Source of the DNA: UBA830 sp038146925
GTDB lineage: Bacteria; Pseudomonadota; Alphaproteobacteria; MPNO01; UBA830
NCBI GenBank assembly: GCA_038146925.1
Contig: JAYQSP010000005.1
Span: 1-64,000, forward strand
DNA length: 64,000 bases
Direction: 5' to 3'
The notes below the pieces were generated by a model. The model was given only the letters and a program-made list of their open reading frames with translations, had not been told where the DNA came from and did no database searches. Below, in pieces: positions 52,339 to 60,167 of this stretch. A program made the translations under genes and the position numbers. Numbering within the stretch: the first letter of the stretch is position 1; every line of letters begins with the position of its first letter.

Positions 52339-53412
52339 ATGGCAACTATCGTCGTACAGGACGACAAAATTCTGCGGTTCCTGCAGGTTATTCTGGATCC
52401 GGATGTGGCGCCGTCGCGCGTCAATGCGTTTCGCGATTATCTGGCGTTCGATATTCCCGATCCCGATGCCTGGTTCGAAGAGCAGCGCCAGCGCGCGACG
52501 GCGATCTATCCGTCGCGCATTCTGATGGTGGAAGATGAAGACGCCATGCGGGCGGCGTTGCCGGAAGCGGATGCCGTCGTCAGCGAAAGCTTTCGTATCG
52601 GCGCCGGCGATCTCGCTCTTGGAACGAATTTGAAGCTGGTGCAGAAATTCGGCATCGACGCCCGGAATGTCGATCAGGATGCATGCCGCGATGCCAACGT
52701 CCCGGTCCGCACGCTGCGCCGGCGGGTCAACGGCACGGTGGCGGAGCATGCGATCCTGCTGATGCTCGCGGTGGGACGAAAACTGATCGAAACCCATGGC
52801 GCCCTCGATTTCGCCTCGTTGCAGGCGCTGGGCTACAAGCCGGCCAAATTCGATCCCGATCATGTCGCCGGCGCCAACTGGGCGCGGATCCACGGATTGC
52901 GCAGCCTGCAGGGCGCGACGCTGGGTGCGCTGGGGCTGGGTGAAGTCGGCCGTGAAGTGGCGACCCGTGCGCGGGCGATGGGAATGGAGATACTCTATTA
53001 TCAGCGGACCCGCCTGCCGAAAGATATCGAGGCTGAATGTTCCGCGACCTATGTATCGTACGAAGAGCTTCTCCAACGGTCGGATTTCATCAGCGTTCAT
53101 TTGCCGTTGAACGACTCGACCCGCGGCATGCTGAATTCCGATGCATTTGCCCTGATGAAGACCGGCGCGATCGTTGCCAACATTTCGCGCGCGCATATTA
53201 TTGACCAGGACGCCCTGATTGCGGCGCTGGACGGCGGCCGCCTCGGCGGGGCGGGTCTGGATGTACATTACGAGGAACCGGGTGCATCGAACGAGCCATT
53301 GAAAAACTACCCAAACGTGGTGCTCAGTCCCCATATTGCCGTCGCCCAGCGGGCGCACAATCTCGCGGATACGGCTGAACTGGTTGGAAATCTGGCGAAC
53401 GCGCTTAGCTAA
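52339..53412 (+). CDS. D-isomer-specific 2-hydroxyacid dehydrogenase
   Basis: An NAD(P)-dependent dehydrogenase of 357 residues. The Rossmann motif is at about 195-205 (TLGALGLGEVGREVATRARA). The catalytic triad is present: Arg in NISRAHIID, Glu in LDVHYEEPG and His in VVLSPHIAVAQ. The N-terminal half carries the substrate domain (KLVQKFGIDARNVDQDACRD). It starts at ATG after a gggagatacgtc stretch and is divergent from the CMD-like gene. Substrate unknown. Confidence 0.9.
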   Translation: MATIVVQDDKILRFLQVILDPDVAPSRVNAFRDYLAFDIPDPDAWFEEQRQRATAIYPSRILMVEDEDAMRAALPEADAVVSESFRIGAGDLALGTNLKLVQKFGIDARNVDQDACRDANVPVRTLRRRVNGTVAEHAILLMLAVGRKLIETHGALDFASLQALGYKPAKFDPDHVAGANWARIHGLRSLQGATLGALGLGEVGREVATRARAMGMEILYYQRTRLPKDIEAECSATYVSYEELLQRSDFISVHLPLNDSTRGMLNSDAFALMKTGAIVANISRAHIIDQDALIAALDGGRLGGAGLDVHYEEPGASNEPLKNYPNVVLSPHIAVAQRAHNLADTAELVGNLANALS

Positions 53413-53782
53413 ATATCCAGTTTTCGGCGATTAGTTCGGACGCGGTCGTGTTTTGCAGGGTGGCGACGCGGATCTAGTCGATGGTAACAGACGTATCGAT
53501 CTCTGCGGTGGTGTTTGACCCTCTTTGCTGGGGTCGTAACCGACCGTCGCCAAGAGCATCCGCACCGCCTTATCCTAATGACCCAGATTTTTTTTATGGG
53601 TAGATAATTCCATCATCCTGCAGGCTGTATTATGATTTACTCATAGCTTCATCGCTTGACCCGCGCGACGCGGTCGATGCGCGAGTTTAACGACTATGTC
53701 GTTCGAGAAGATTAAATTCTCTTGTCGCTCCCGCGGCATTTTGTAACTTTCTAAGGTGCCCACGCCGCACACAGGAAAAAAT
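53413..53782. other. Intergenic region, no gene recognised
   Basis: About 370 bases between the dehydrogenase and the luciferase-like gene. No open frame with start signal or motif is seen. The middle (53590-53660) is AT-rich and may hold the promoter of the following operon. An aggaaaaaat ribosome binding site precedes ATG 53783. Confidence 0.4.
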
Positions 53783-54820
53783 ATGAAATTCGGTGTCTTC
53801 GATCATGTCGACAAGTCGGGCCGCGCGCTCGCGGCACAGTTTGCACAGCGGGTGGACTACGTCGCCGCGGCCGACCGGCTGGGCTTTTACTGCTATCACG
53901 TCGCCGAACACCATGCGACACCGCTTAACATGGTACCGGTGCCGGGCGTATTCCTTGGCGCCGTGGCGCAGGCGACCGAGAATATCCGGCTGGGGCCGCT
54001 GACTTATCTGCTGCCCCTCTATTCTCCACTGCGCCTGATTGAGGAAGTCGGCATATTTGATCATCTGTCGAACGGGAGAATGGAACTCGGCGTCGGGCGT
54101 GGTGTGTCGCCTTTCGAACTGAACTATCACAACTATGACTCCGAAACAGCGCGCGAAGTCTATGGCGAGGCGCTGGAGGTTTTGCTCGCTGGAATGACGT
54201 CGGGCTCGCTGTCCTATGAAGGCAAGCATTTTAACTACCGTGACGTTCCGATGGAGCTGCGCCCCCTTCAGGATCCGCATCCACCGATCTGGTATCCATC
54301 CTCCAACCCTGGCGGCAGCGCCTACGCCGGCGAGAACGGTTTCCACTACTGCACGCTCGGCGGGGTCGATGCCGCCAAGGAGAGCATCCAGGCTTACCGC
54401 GAGGCCTACGCGAAGCGCGGAAAACCGCTCGGCCCGGATCGTCCGTTTCCCGGCGGCACCGCGGTGGGCATAAGCCGACAGGTCACGGTGGCCGATACCG
54501 ACGAAGAAGCGTTGCGAATCGCTGGGCCGGCATACAAAGTCTGGCATGACAGCCTGACCAAGCTGTGGCGCGAAAACCACGTAGAAGGTCCGTCGTTCGC
54601 GCGCAACACGGTCGATACGGTTGAAAAGGCGATGGCGGGCGGCGCTCACATCGCTGGATCACCTGACACGGTCGCCGAACTGCTGGCGGAACAGATCGAC
54701 GCCCTGGGCGTGAACTACATGGTCATCGCGTTCAATATCGGCAGCATGGCGCATGAGGATGCCATGCGCTCGATCGAGATGTTTGGCCGGGAAGTGATGC
54801 CGAAACTGGAATCTCTCTGA
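53783..54820 (+). CDS. Luciferase-like flavin-dependent monooxygenase
   Basis: A 345-residue FMN/F420-type (beta/alpha)8 barrel enzyme of the bacterial luciferase family: MKFGVFDHVDKSGRALAAQF, CYHVAEHHATPLNMVPVPGV, IRLGPLTYLLPLYSPLRLIE and LSNGRMELGVGRGVSPFE. ATG 53783 is supported by the ribosome binding site; a GTG nine codons upstream is possible. A 2OG-oxygenase-like gene follows 10 bases later, so the two are likely co-transcribed. Substrate unknown; alkane sulfonates, aromatics and amines are all possible for this family. Confidence 0.88.
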   Translation: MKFGVFDHVDKSGRALAAQFAQRVDYVAAADRLGFYCYHVAEHHATPLNMVPVPGVFLGAVAQATENIRLGPLTYLLPLYSPLRLIEEVGIFDHLSNGRMELGVGRGVSPFELNYHNYDSETAREVYGEALEVLLAGMTSGSLSYEGKHFNYRDVPMELRPLQDPHPPIWYPSSNPGGSAYAGENGFHYCTLGGVDAAKESIQAYREAYAKRGKPLGPDRPFPGGTAVGISRQVTVADTDEEALRIAGPAYKVWHDSLTKLWRENHVEGPSFARNTVDTVEKAMAGGAHIAGSPDTVAELLAEQIDALGVNYMVIAFNIGSMAHEDAMRSIEMFGREVMPKLESL

Positions 54821-54830
54821 CGGGGGGACC

Positions 54831-55649
54831 ATGCAGACTGACACGGTTCAGGGAACCGCCCGTTGGAGAACCCATGAAGAACTGCCGCTGACGCGGGAAA
54901 ATTTCGACGCGCTATGCCGTTTCGAAATTCCCTGCATCCGAATTCGTGCTTTTGCCACCGGGGCGGAATGCGACGATCTGGTTGCCGCGATGGATGCGGT
55001 CGGTCTGCACAAGACCTACAACGTTCCGGGTCTGGAACAACCGCCCAGATATGTCGGGCTGACCCAGTTCGAAAAACGCAAGGCGACGAAGGACGATTAT
55101 TTCGCCGAGGTTGAGCAGGCCTGGTCGGAACACGACGCAGTGCTGTCGCATATGTCGTGGAATCCGTTCGAACGTATGTGGGGTCTGATGGGCGACCTGT
55201 ATCCGGAAAATACGCTGACCCTGGCGGAAGAGCCGGGTTATGGGCGCTATTACGCCGGCATTATCCGTGAGACCAGCGGCGGCGGCACACTGCATGCGGA
55301 TGTCACCATGTACAGCGCGCGCGATTACGTCATCGGCAAGGTTGCCAGCCAGATCACCTGGAACTTCTTTGCGAGCTACGTCGAAGGCGACGGCGGCAAG
55401 ACGACCCTGCACAACCGGCCTTATCGCGTACAGGCGGCGCCCGGCGGCAAGGTCGAAATCGAGGGCTTCGACCGGTCATACGTCGACGGCGCGGAGACGC
55501 ACGTCTACACCCCGGCCAAGGGGGACGTCATCCTGTTCAATTCCCACAATCCGCACGAATGGACCGCCGTCGATGCCGGCCAGCGCCGTATGGGCGTCAG
55601 CACCTATATCGGGCGCATGGCGAACGGCAATTTCATCTACTGGTCCTAA
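54831..55649 (+). CDS. Putative 2-oxoglutarate/Fe(II)-dependent oxygenase
   Basis: A 272-residue cytoplasmic protein. The likely iron triad is HAD in GTLHADVTMYSARDY and the distal His in LFNSHNPHEWTAVD, followed by a candidate 2OG-binding Arg in QRRMGVSTYIGRM. The order and spacing (about 85 residues between HXD and His) suit a double-stranded beta-helix oxygenase. A Lys/Glu-rich middle part (FEKRKATKDDYFAEVEQAWS) is unassigned. It is in an operon with the luciferase-like monooxygenase. Confidence 0.65.
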   Translation: MQTDTVQGTARWRTHEELPLTRENFDALCRFEIPCIRIRAFATGAECDDLVAAMDAVGLHKTYNVPGLEQPPRYVGLTQFEKRKATKDDYFAEVEQAWSEHDAVLSHMSWNPFERMWGLMGDLYPENTLTLAEEPGYGRYYAGIIRETSGGGTLHADVTMYSARDYVIGKVASQITWNFFASYVEGDGGKTTLHNRPYRVQAAPGGKVEIEGFDRSYVDGAETHVYTPAKGDVILFNSHNPHEWTAVDAGQRRMGVSTYIGRMANGNFIYWS

Positions 55650-55675
55650 GAAGCGGGCGATCGTTCATGTTTCGT

Positions 55676-55715
55676 CCCCCCCTCTCCTTGGTCCCCTTTC
55701 CGGAGAGGTGAGGGG
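55676..55715. terminator. Hairpin between convergent genes
   Basis: cccctctcc (about 55679-55687) can pair with ggagaggtgagggg (55702-55715, one bulged t), with a ~14-base loop. It lies between the stops of the 2OG-oxygenase-like gene and the convergent TPP beta gene, so it could end transcription from both sides. Confidence 0.45.
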
Positions 55716-55722
55716 ACTTGCG

Positions 55723-56304
55723 TCAATCACTCAACAGCGGCCTGATCGCCTCGCGAAATTCCCGCCGCCGGTCGGCGTGATGCAGCCAGCCGTAATCGTA
55801 GTTCAGCGGTGGCGCGTCGACAGGCTCCACTTTCAGTGCGGCAAAGACGGGTCCCGGCGCGGCCAGCAGGTCCGGCAGATCCGCGGCGAACTGGTTTAGA
55901 CCTTCGTAAGCGTGCGCCTCTGCGTAGCCGGCCGCCAACGCCATGCCGGCAAAATCGGCAGTGCCCTGCGCCGGGGTCGGGTGGCCGCCGTTTGCCTCGT
56001 ACGTTCCGTTTTCCACCAAGAAATGCACCAGGTTTTTCGGCGCCGCGTTGGCGATGGTGGTCAGGGTCGACAGGTTCATCAGCAGACTGCCGTCGCCGTC
56101 AAGCACGATGATTTTCTGTTCCGGCAAACCGATGGCGAAACCCAGCGCATGCGATGACGCCTGGCCCATTGCGCCGACGCTGACAAAATTGAGCGGGTCG
56201 GGATCGACACGGTGCCATTCGAAGGCCGATGTATAGGTGGCGACGACGATGGCGCCGCCGCGGGCGTCGCGGATTTTCTCGAAACAGGCCAAGCGCTGCA
56301 TCAT
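55723..56304 (-). CDS. TPP-dependent decarboxylase beta subunit (sulfopyruvate/phosphonopyruvate-type)
   Basis: A 193-residue C-terminal TPP-binding domain protein, like ComE or the beta half of phosphonopyruvate decarboxylase. The motif FVSVGAMGQASSHALGFAIG leads to the TPP/Mg site IIVLDGDGSLLMNLSTLTTI, then HFLVENGTYEANGGHPT. Its ATG overlaps the TGA of the alpha-subunit reading frame (ATGA), typical for two-subunit decarboxylases. The actual 2-oxo acid is unknown. Confidence 0.82.
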   Translation of the reverse strand: MMQRLACFEKIRDARGGAIVVATYTSAFEWHRVDPDPLNFVSVGAMGQASSHALGFAIGLPEQKIIVLDGDGSLLMNLSTLTTIANAAPKNLVHFLVENGTYEANGGHPTPAQGTADFAGMALAAGYAEAHAYEGLNQFAADLPDLLAAPGPVFAALKVEPVDAPPLNYDYGWLHHADRRREFREAIRPLLSD

Positions 56305-56816
56305 AGCTCGACCCGTCGGCCGATCAGCGCCACCATCGGGCGCGATGTCTCGTAGGCCCGGTCGATGGCGGCAGGCAGTCGCGCCACGTCGTTCGGCTCT
56401 TCGATCAGGATGTGGTTGATCTCCATCGCGTCCAGCACCGGTTCGACGATACGCACCCCGAAACTGGCCGACTCCGACGGCGCCTTGTCGGGCTCCTTGC
56501 CCAGCAGGCCGACGAGCATGCAGACCGGCTGTTTGTATTCGCAGGCCACGGCGCGAATATTATTCAGGGAATCCATCAGTCCCGTCTGCTGCATCAGTCA
56601 CACGGCCCGTTTGTCGCAATACGACAGCGCGGCGCAGATCGACACGCCTTCGTCTTCCTTGGAAATCCGGATCAGCGTCATACCCGGGTCTTCGGACAGA
56701 GGCCACAGCAGACCGGCGCTGGTCGTGATGTCCGGAAGGGCGGCGATGTGGCGGACACCGGCCCGTTTCAGGACCGATATCAGGTCCCCGCCGCTCGGTC
56801 CCGCCGCATCGGCCAT
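56301..56816 (-). pseudogene. TPP-dependent decarboxylase alpha subunit with in-frame UGA
   Basis: The N-terminal TPP-binding partner of the downstream beta subunit: ISVLKRAGVRHIAALPDITT, then LIRISKEDEGVSICAALSY. After CDKRAV the frame meets TGA (about 56598-56600, minus strand) and continues in the same frame as LMQQTGLMDSLNNIRAVACE and PVCMLVGLLGKEPDKAPSES to a normal C-terminus that overlaps the beta start. So there is one nonsense codon and no frameshift. With the codon read through, about 171 residues would be made, normal for ComD-like subunits. Possible causes: point mutation, sequence error, or UGA recoding. No downstream selenocysteine hairpin is obvious. Confidence 0.75.
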
Positions 56817-56820
56817 CCGA

Positions 56821-57621
56821 TTATGCGGCGACCGACAATTCGGTCAGGAATGTGGACAGCGCGGTGTTGACCGCTTCGGGATTTTCAATGTTGGCGATGT
56901 GTCCCGCGCCGTCGACCACCACATGGCGGCAATTGGGGATCGCCGCGGCGGCTTCGGCCAGGATTTCCGGCGGCGCCCCCTTGTCCTGGGCGCCGCCGAT
57001 AATCAGCGTCGGCACCTGAATCTTGCCTAAGCCGGATCCGAATGCCAGCCGTTTCAGCGCTTCGCAACAGCCTTCGTGTCCGACCGGGTTGGTCGAGCGC
57101 AGCATGTTGCGTACCTTGTCCAGCGACGGCGGGTTGGCCGCCACGGTTTCCGGCGTGAACCAGCGGGTGATGGTCGGTTCCACCACGCCTTCCATGCCTT
57201 TTTCGCGTGCGGTGTCGATACGGTACTGGAAATAGGCGGCGTAGTCCGGCGGCGCGTCGGGGCGGGAATCGCAGGCCGTCAGCGACAGCAGGCGGTCGCT
57301 GTGGTTTTGCGCCATCCCGTATCCCAGCATGCCGCCGATAGAGAGGCCGACCCAGTGGGTCTTGTCGATCCCGAAATGATCCAGCAGGGCGCAGGCATCC
57401 TTCATCAGGTCGTCGAACGAATACGGGCCGGGCGGCGCGTCGGATCCGCCGTGACCGCGATGGTCATAGCGCAGGATGCGGTAATCGTCCTTCAACAGCG
57501 CGACTTGGTCGTCCCACAGGGACAGGTTGTTGCCCAGTGCATGGCTGAAGGCGACCCAAGGGGCGCCTTCCTTGCCTTCCACTTCGCAGTTTAATTCGAA
57601 ATCGCCGACGCTGACTTTCAT
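56821..57621 (-). CDS. Alpha/beta hydrolase, PcaD (3-oxoadipate enol-lactonase)-like
   Basis: A 266-residue serine hydrolase. Oxyanion region FSHALGNNLSLWDDQVALLK, nucleophile elbow WVGLSIGGMLGYGMA, acid Asp near LIIGGAQDKGAPPE and catalytic His in VVDGAGHIANIENPE. The whole sequence looks like 3-oxoadipate enol-lactonase, but the substrate is not proven. It ends 4 bases before the TPP alpha gene on the same strand in the order hydrolase, alpha, beta. Confidence 0.85.
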   Translation of the reverse strand: MKVSVGDFELNCEVEGKEGAPWVAFSHALGNNLSLWDDQVALLKDDYRILRYDHRGHGGSDAPPGPYSFDDLMKDACALLDHFGIDKTHWVGLSIGGMLGYGMAQNHSDRLLSLTACDSRPDAPPDYAAYFQYRIDTAREKGMEGVVEPTITRWFTPETVAANPPSLDKVRNMLRSTNPVGHEGCCEALKRLAFGSGLGKIQVPTLIIGGAQDKGAPPEILAEAAAAIPNCRHVVVDGAGHIANIENPEAVNTALSTFLTELSVAA

Positions 57622-57666
57622 TGATGCCTCTCCGTTTGTTCTTCGGACCTATTATACCAGAACGGC

Positions 57667-59526
57667 TTACGCCGTCTCGTTGATCGCTGCCAGAAACGGT
57701 TCCGCGAAATCGCGCATCTTGGCGGCGCCCACGCCGTGGACTTCGGCGAATTCGTCTCCGTTTGACGGTTTGCGCCGCGCCATGTCGATCAGCGACCGGT
57801 CGGCGAATATCACATAGGCGGGAACGCCCTTGGTTTTGGCGAGCTGCAGGCGCAATTCCCGCAATCGGCCCAGAAGTTCGGTATCGGCATCCGGGAGTTC
57901 TGCATCGTTCGCCAGATCCTTGACCCGGCGTTTGGCGGCCCGCGATTTTTTCAGCGTGTCCTGGCGGTAACGGAAGCTTTCCTCGCCGCGCATCAGGTCT
58001 TCGCCCTTGGGCGTGATGGTCAGCCCGCCATAGCCCTGCACGTCAAGCTGCAGGAACCCGGCAGCGACGAGTTGGCGGATGATGGATTGCCATTCCTGCT
58101 TGCGCAGATCTGCGCCGATCCCGAAAGCCGGGCGCTGGTCGTGCCGTGCCTTGGAAATTTTTTCGGTTGGTACGCCGCGCAGGATATCGATCACATGGGC
58201 GGCGCCGTAGATCCGTCCCGACTGATCAACGGCGGCGAGCGCCTTCTGGCCGTGTTCGGTGCCGTCCATCAGTTCAACCGGATCGGTGCAGACGTCGCAG
58301 TTGCCGCAGGCGTCAATTTTCTCGCCGAAATAATCCAGTAGCGACCGGCGCCGGCATTCTGGCGCCTCGCAATACCCGACCAGCGCGTCGAGGCGCTTGT
58401 GTTCGCGACGCTTGCGGTCGGGCCCGACGTCCTCGTCCTCGATAAAGACGCGGCGCATGCGGATGTCCTGCAGGCCGTAGATCATATGCGAGTCGGCCGC
58501 TGCGCCGTCGCGTCCCGCGCGGCCGATTTCCTGATAATAGGCTTCGACGCTGCCCGGCAGGTCGACGTGAAGGACGAACCGCACATCCGATTTGTCGATC
58601 CCCATGCCGAACGCGATAGTCGCGACGATCACGACGCCGGGGTCTGTCATGAAGGCGTTCTGGTGCGCCTGGCGGTCTGACTGGTCCATGCCCGCGTGAT
58701 AGGGCAGGGCGTTTACACCCCGGTCCCGCAGATAGCGGGCGGTTTCCTCCGTCTTCTTGCGCGACAGGCAATAGACGATGCCGCTATGGCCGTCGTGCCG
58801 CGACAGGAAATCGGTCATCTGTCGTTTCCAGTCCTGCTTCATTTCCACCGACAGGCGGATATTGGGGCGGTCGAAACCCAGAACCACGCTTTCGGCGTCG
58901 CCGCTGAACAGCCGGGCGACGATATCGTCGCGGGTAACGGCATCCGCGGTGGCCGTCAGCGCCGCGACCGGCACGTCCGGGAACAGACCGCGCAATTGCG
59001 ACAGCGCTTCGTATTCCGGGCGGAACGCCGGACCCCATTGCGAAATGCAATGCGCCTCGTCGACGGCGAACATCCGGATATCAAGCTTTGCCAGTGCCGC
59101 GAGCATGCGCTCCGTCATCAGCCGTTCGGGCGCCATGTACAGAAGTCGCGTTTCGCCTGCCGCGGCGCGTCGCCACGCGGCGACGTTTTCCTCGCGCGGG
59201 CGGGAAGAATTGATCGCATCGGCCGCCACGCCCGCCAGTTTGAGCGCCGCGACCTGGTCTTCCATCAGGGCTACCAGCGGCGAGACGACGATTGTCAGAC
59301 CGCCCTTCACCAACGCCGGAATCTGGAAACACAGAGACTTGCCCGACCCGGTCGGCATGACCGTCAATACGTTGCGCCCTGCCAGCAGGGCATCCACGAC
59401 CCGTTCCTGGCCGGGGCGGAAGGCCTCGAAGCCGAACACGTCTTTCAGAACCGAGTACTTGGCGTCCGGTTGATTGCTGTTAGATGTCGCGGGAAGATTC
59501 ATTTCCTTCATCATAGTTTGCGGCAT
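57667..59526 (-). CDS. recQ: ATP-dependent DNA helicase RecQ
   Basis: A 3'-5' DNA helicase for recombination and repair, 619 residues. Helicase motifs: GFEAFRPGQERVVDALLAGR (motif 0), MPTGSGKSLCFQIP (I), VVSPLVALMEDQV (Ia), VDEAHCISQWG (II, DEAH), ALTATAD (III), FGMGIDKSDVRFVLH (V) and YYQEIGRAGRDG (VI). The zinc-binding part CEAPECRRRSLLDYFGE leads to CGNCDVC, and an HRDC domain lies at the C-terminus (LRELRLQLAKTKGVPAYVIF). The start could be 59526 or the internal ATG at 59511. Confidence 0.95.
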   Translation of the reverse strand: MPQTMMKEMNLPATSNSNQPDAKYSVLKDVFGFEAFRPGQERVVDALLAGRNVLTVMPTGSGKSLCFQIPALVKGGLTIVVSPLVALMEDQVAALKLAGVAADAINSSRPREENVAAWRRAAAGETRLLYMAPERLMTERMLAALAKLDIRMFAVDEAHCISQWGPAFRPEYEALSQLRGLFPDVPVAALTATADAVTRDDIVARLFSGDAESVVLGFDRPNIRLSVEMKQDWKRQMTDFLSRHDGHSGIVYCLSRKKTEETARYLRDRGVNALPYHAGMDQSDRQAHQNAFMTDPGVVIVATIAFGMGIDKSDVRFVLHVDLPGSVEAYYQEIGRAGRDGAAADSHMIYGLQDIRMRRVFIEDEDVGPDRKRREHKRLDALVGYCEAPECRRRSLLDYFGEKIDACGNCDVCTDPVELMDGTEHGQKALAAVDQSGRIYGAAHVIDILRGVPTEKISKARHDQRPAFGIGADLRKQEWQSIIRQLVAAGFLQLDVQGYGGLTITPKGEDLMRGEESFRYRQDTLKKSRAAKRRVKDLANDAELPDADTELLGRLRELRLQLAKTKGVPAYVIFADRSLIDMARRKPSNGDEFAEVHGVGAAKMRDFAEPFLAAINETA

Positions 59527-59621
59527 TGATTCGAGCGATGGGTTGCCGGAGGAATCTCTCTATGCATATTGAGCTGCGACGGAACGCTATAATAGAAACT
59601 CCATAAAACGAACCACTTGGG

Positions 59622-60152
59622 GTGAAATCGATCACAAACGTTCTGTTGCGTAAATTTTGCATGTTGGTCGGGCTGGCGCTGCTGTCCGGGGCGACGGCCT
59701 GATCCTCCATCGTCGAGGGGCGAAGCCAGAAGATCGCCATAAATACCGCGCCTGCCGGGGCGTCTTGTGCGCTCCTGCGGCTGGAGGACGTTGAAGTCCC
59801 CAAGGCCGATGGGTCCGAATCGGATTCGAAGGTCGCCGAGTGACAGATCGCATCAGTTGCCAAAACCCCCGGCACGGTACTGATCCGCAAAACGAAATAC
59901 GATATCCGGACCGAGTGTACAAAAAGCGGATTCCACAAATCCGTCTATCACAACAAACCCGGTGCTTCGGCAGCCACGCTTGGGAATATCATCATAGGCG
60001 GCGGTATCGGCTGGGCAATCGACTCCGCTACCGGGGCGAACAACAAATACACCACCCCGGTCACCATCCCGATGATTTCGGTGAGCGAACCCGCCCCCGC
60101 ACCGATCTATTCCATCAATGAGCCGGACAGGTTCAGGAAGAGAGAAAACTAG
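59622..60152 (+). pseudogene. Putative lipoprotein with two in-frame UGA codons
   Basis: Read straight through, this GTG- or ATG(59661)-started frame codes a lipoprotein-like protein. It has a hydrophobic leader (MLVGLALLSGATA), TGA at 59700-59702 exactly where the lipobox cysteine is expected, then SSIVEGRSQKIAINTAPAGA, a second TGA near 59841, then TPGTVLIRKTKYDIRTECTK and GNIIIGGGIGWAIDSATGAN to TAG 60150-60152. I recall a widespread lipoprotein family with C-A-T-V-X-R-G after the lipobox and a TPG...NI-F-G-G-G-I-G core, and the two UGA positions correspond there to Cys and probably Trp. The frame is otherwise open over 177 codons, so decay is recent, or the codons are errors. UGA is a normal stop elsewhere in the window. 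Confidence 0.6.
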
Positions 60153-60167
60153 CGCAACAGATCGTAC

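Noticed and set aside
56301..60152. Genome-wide reassignment of UGA to an amino acid
   Set aside because: Many intact genes in the window end in TGA at coupled junctions (for example at 35649, 36623, 38726 and 39400), so UGA is a normal stop.
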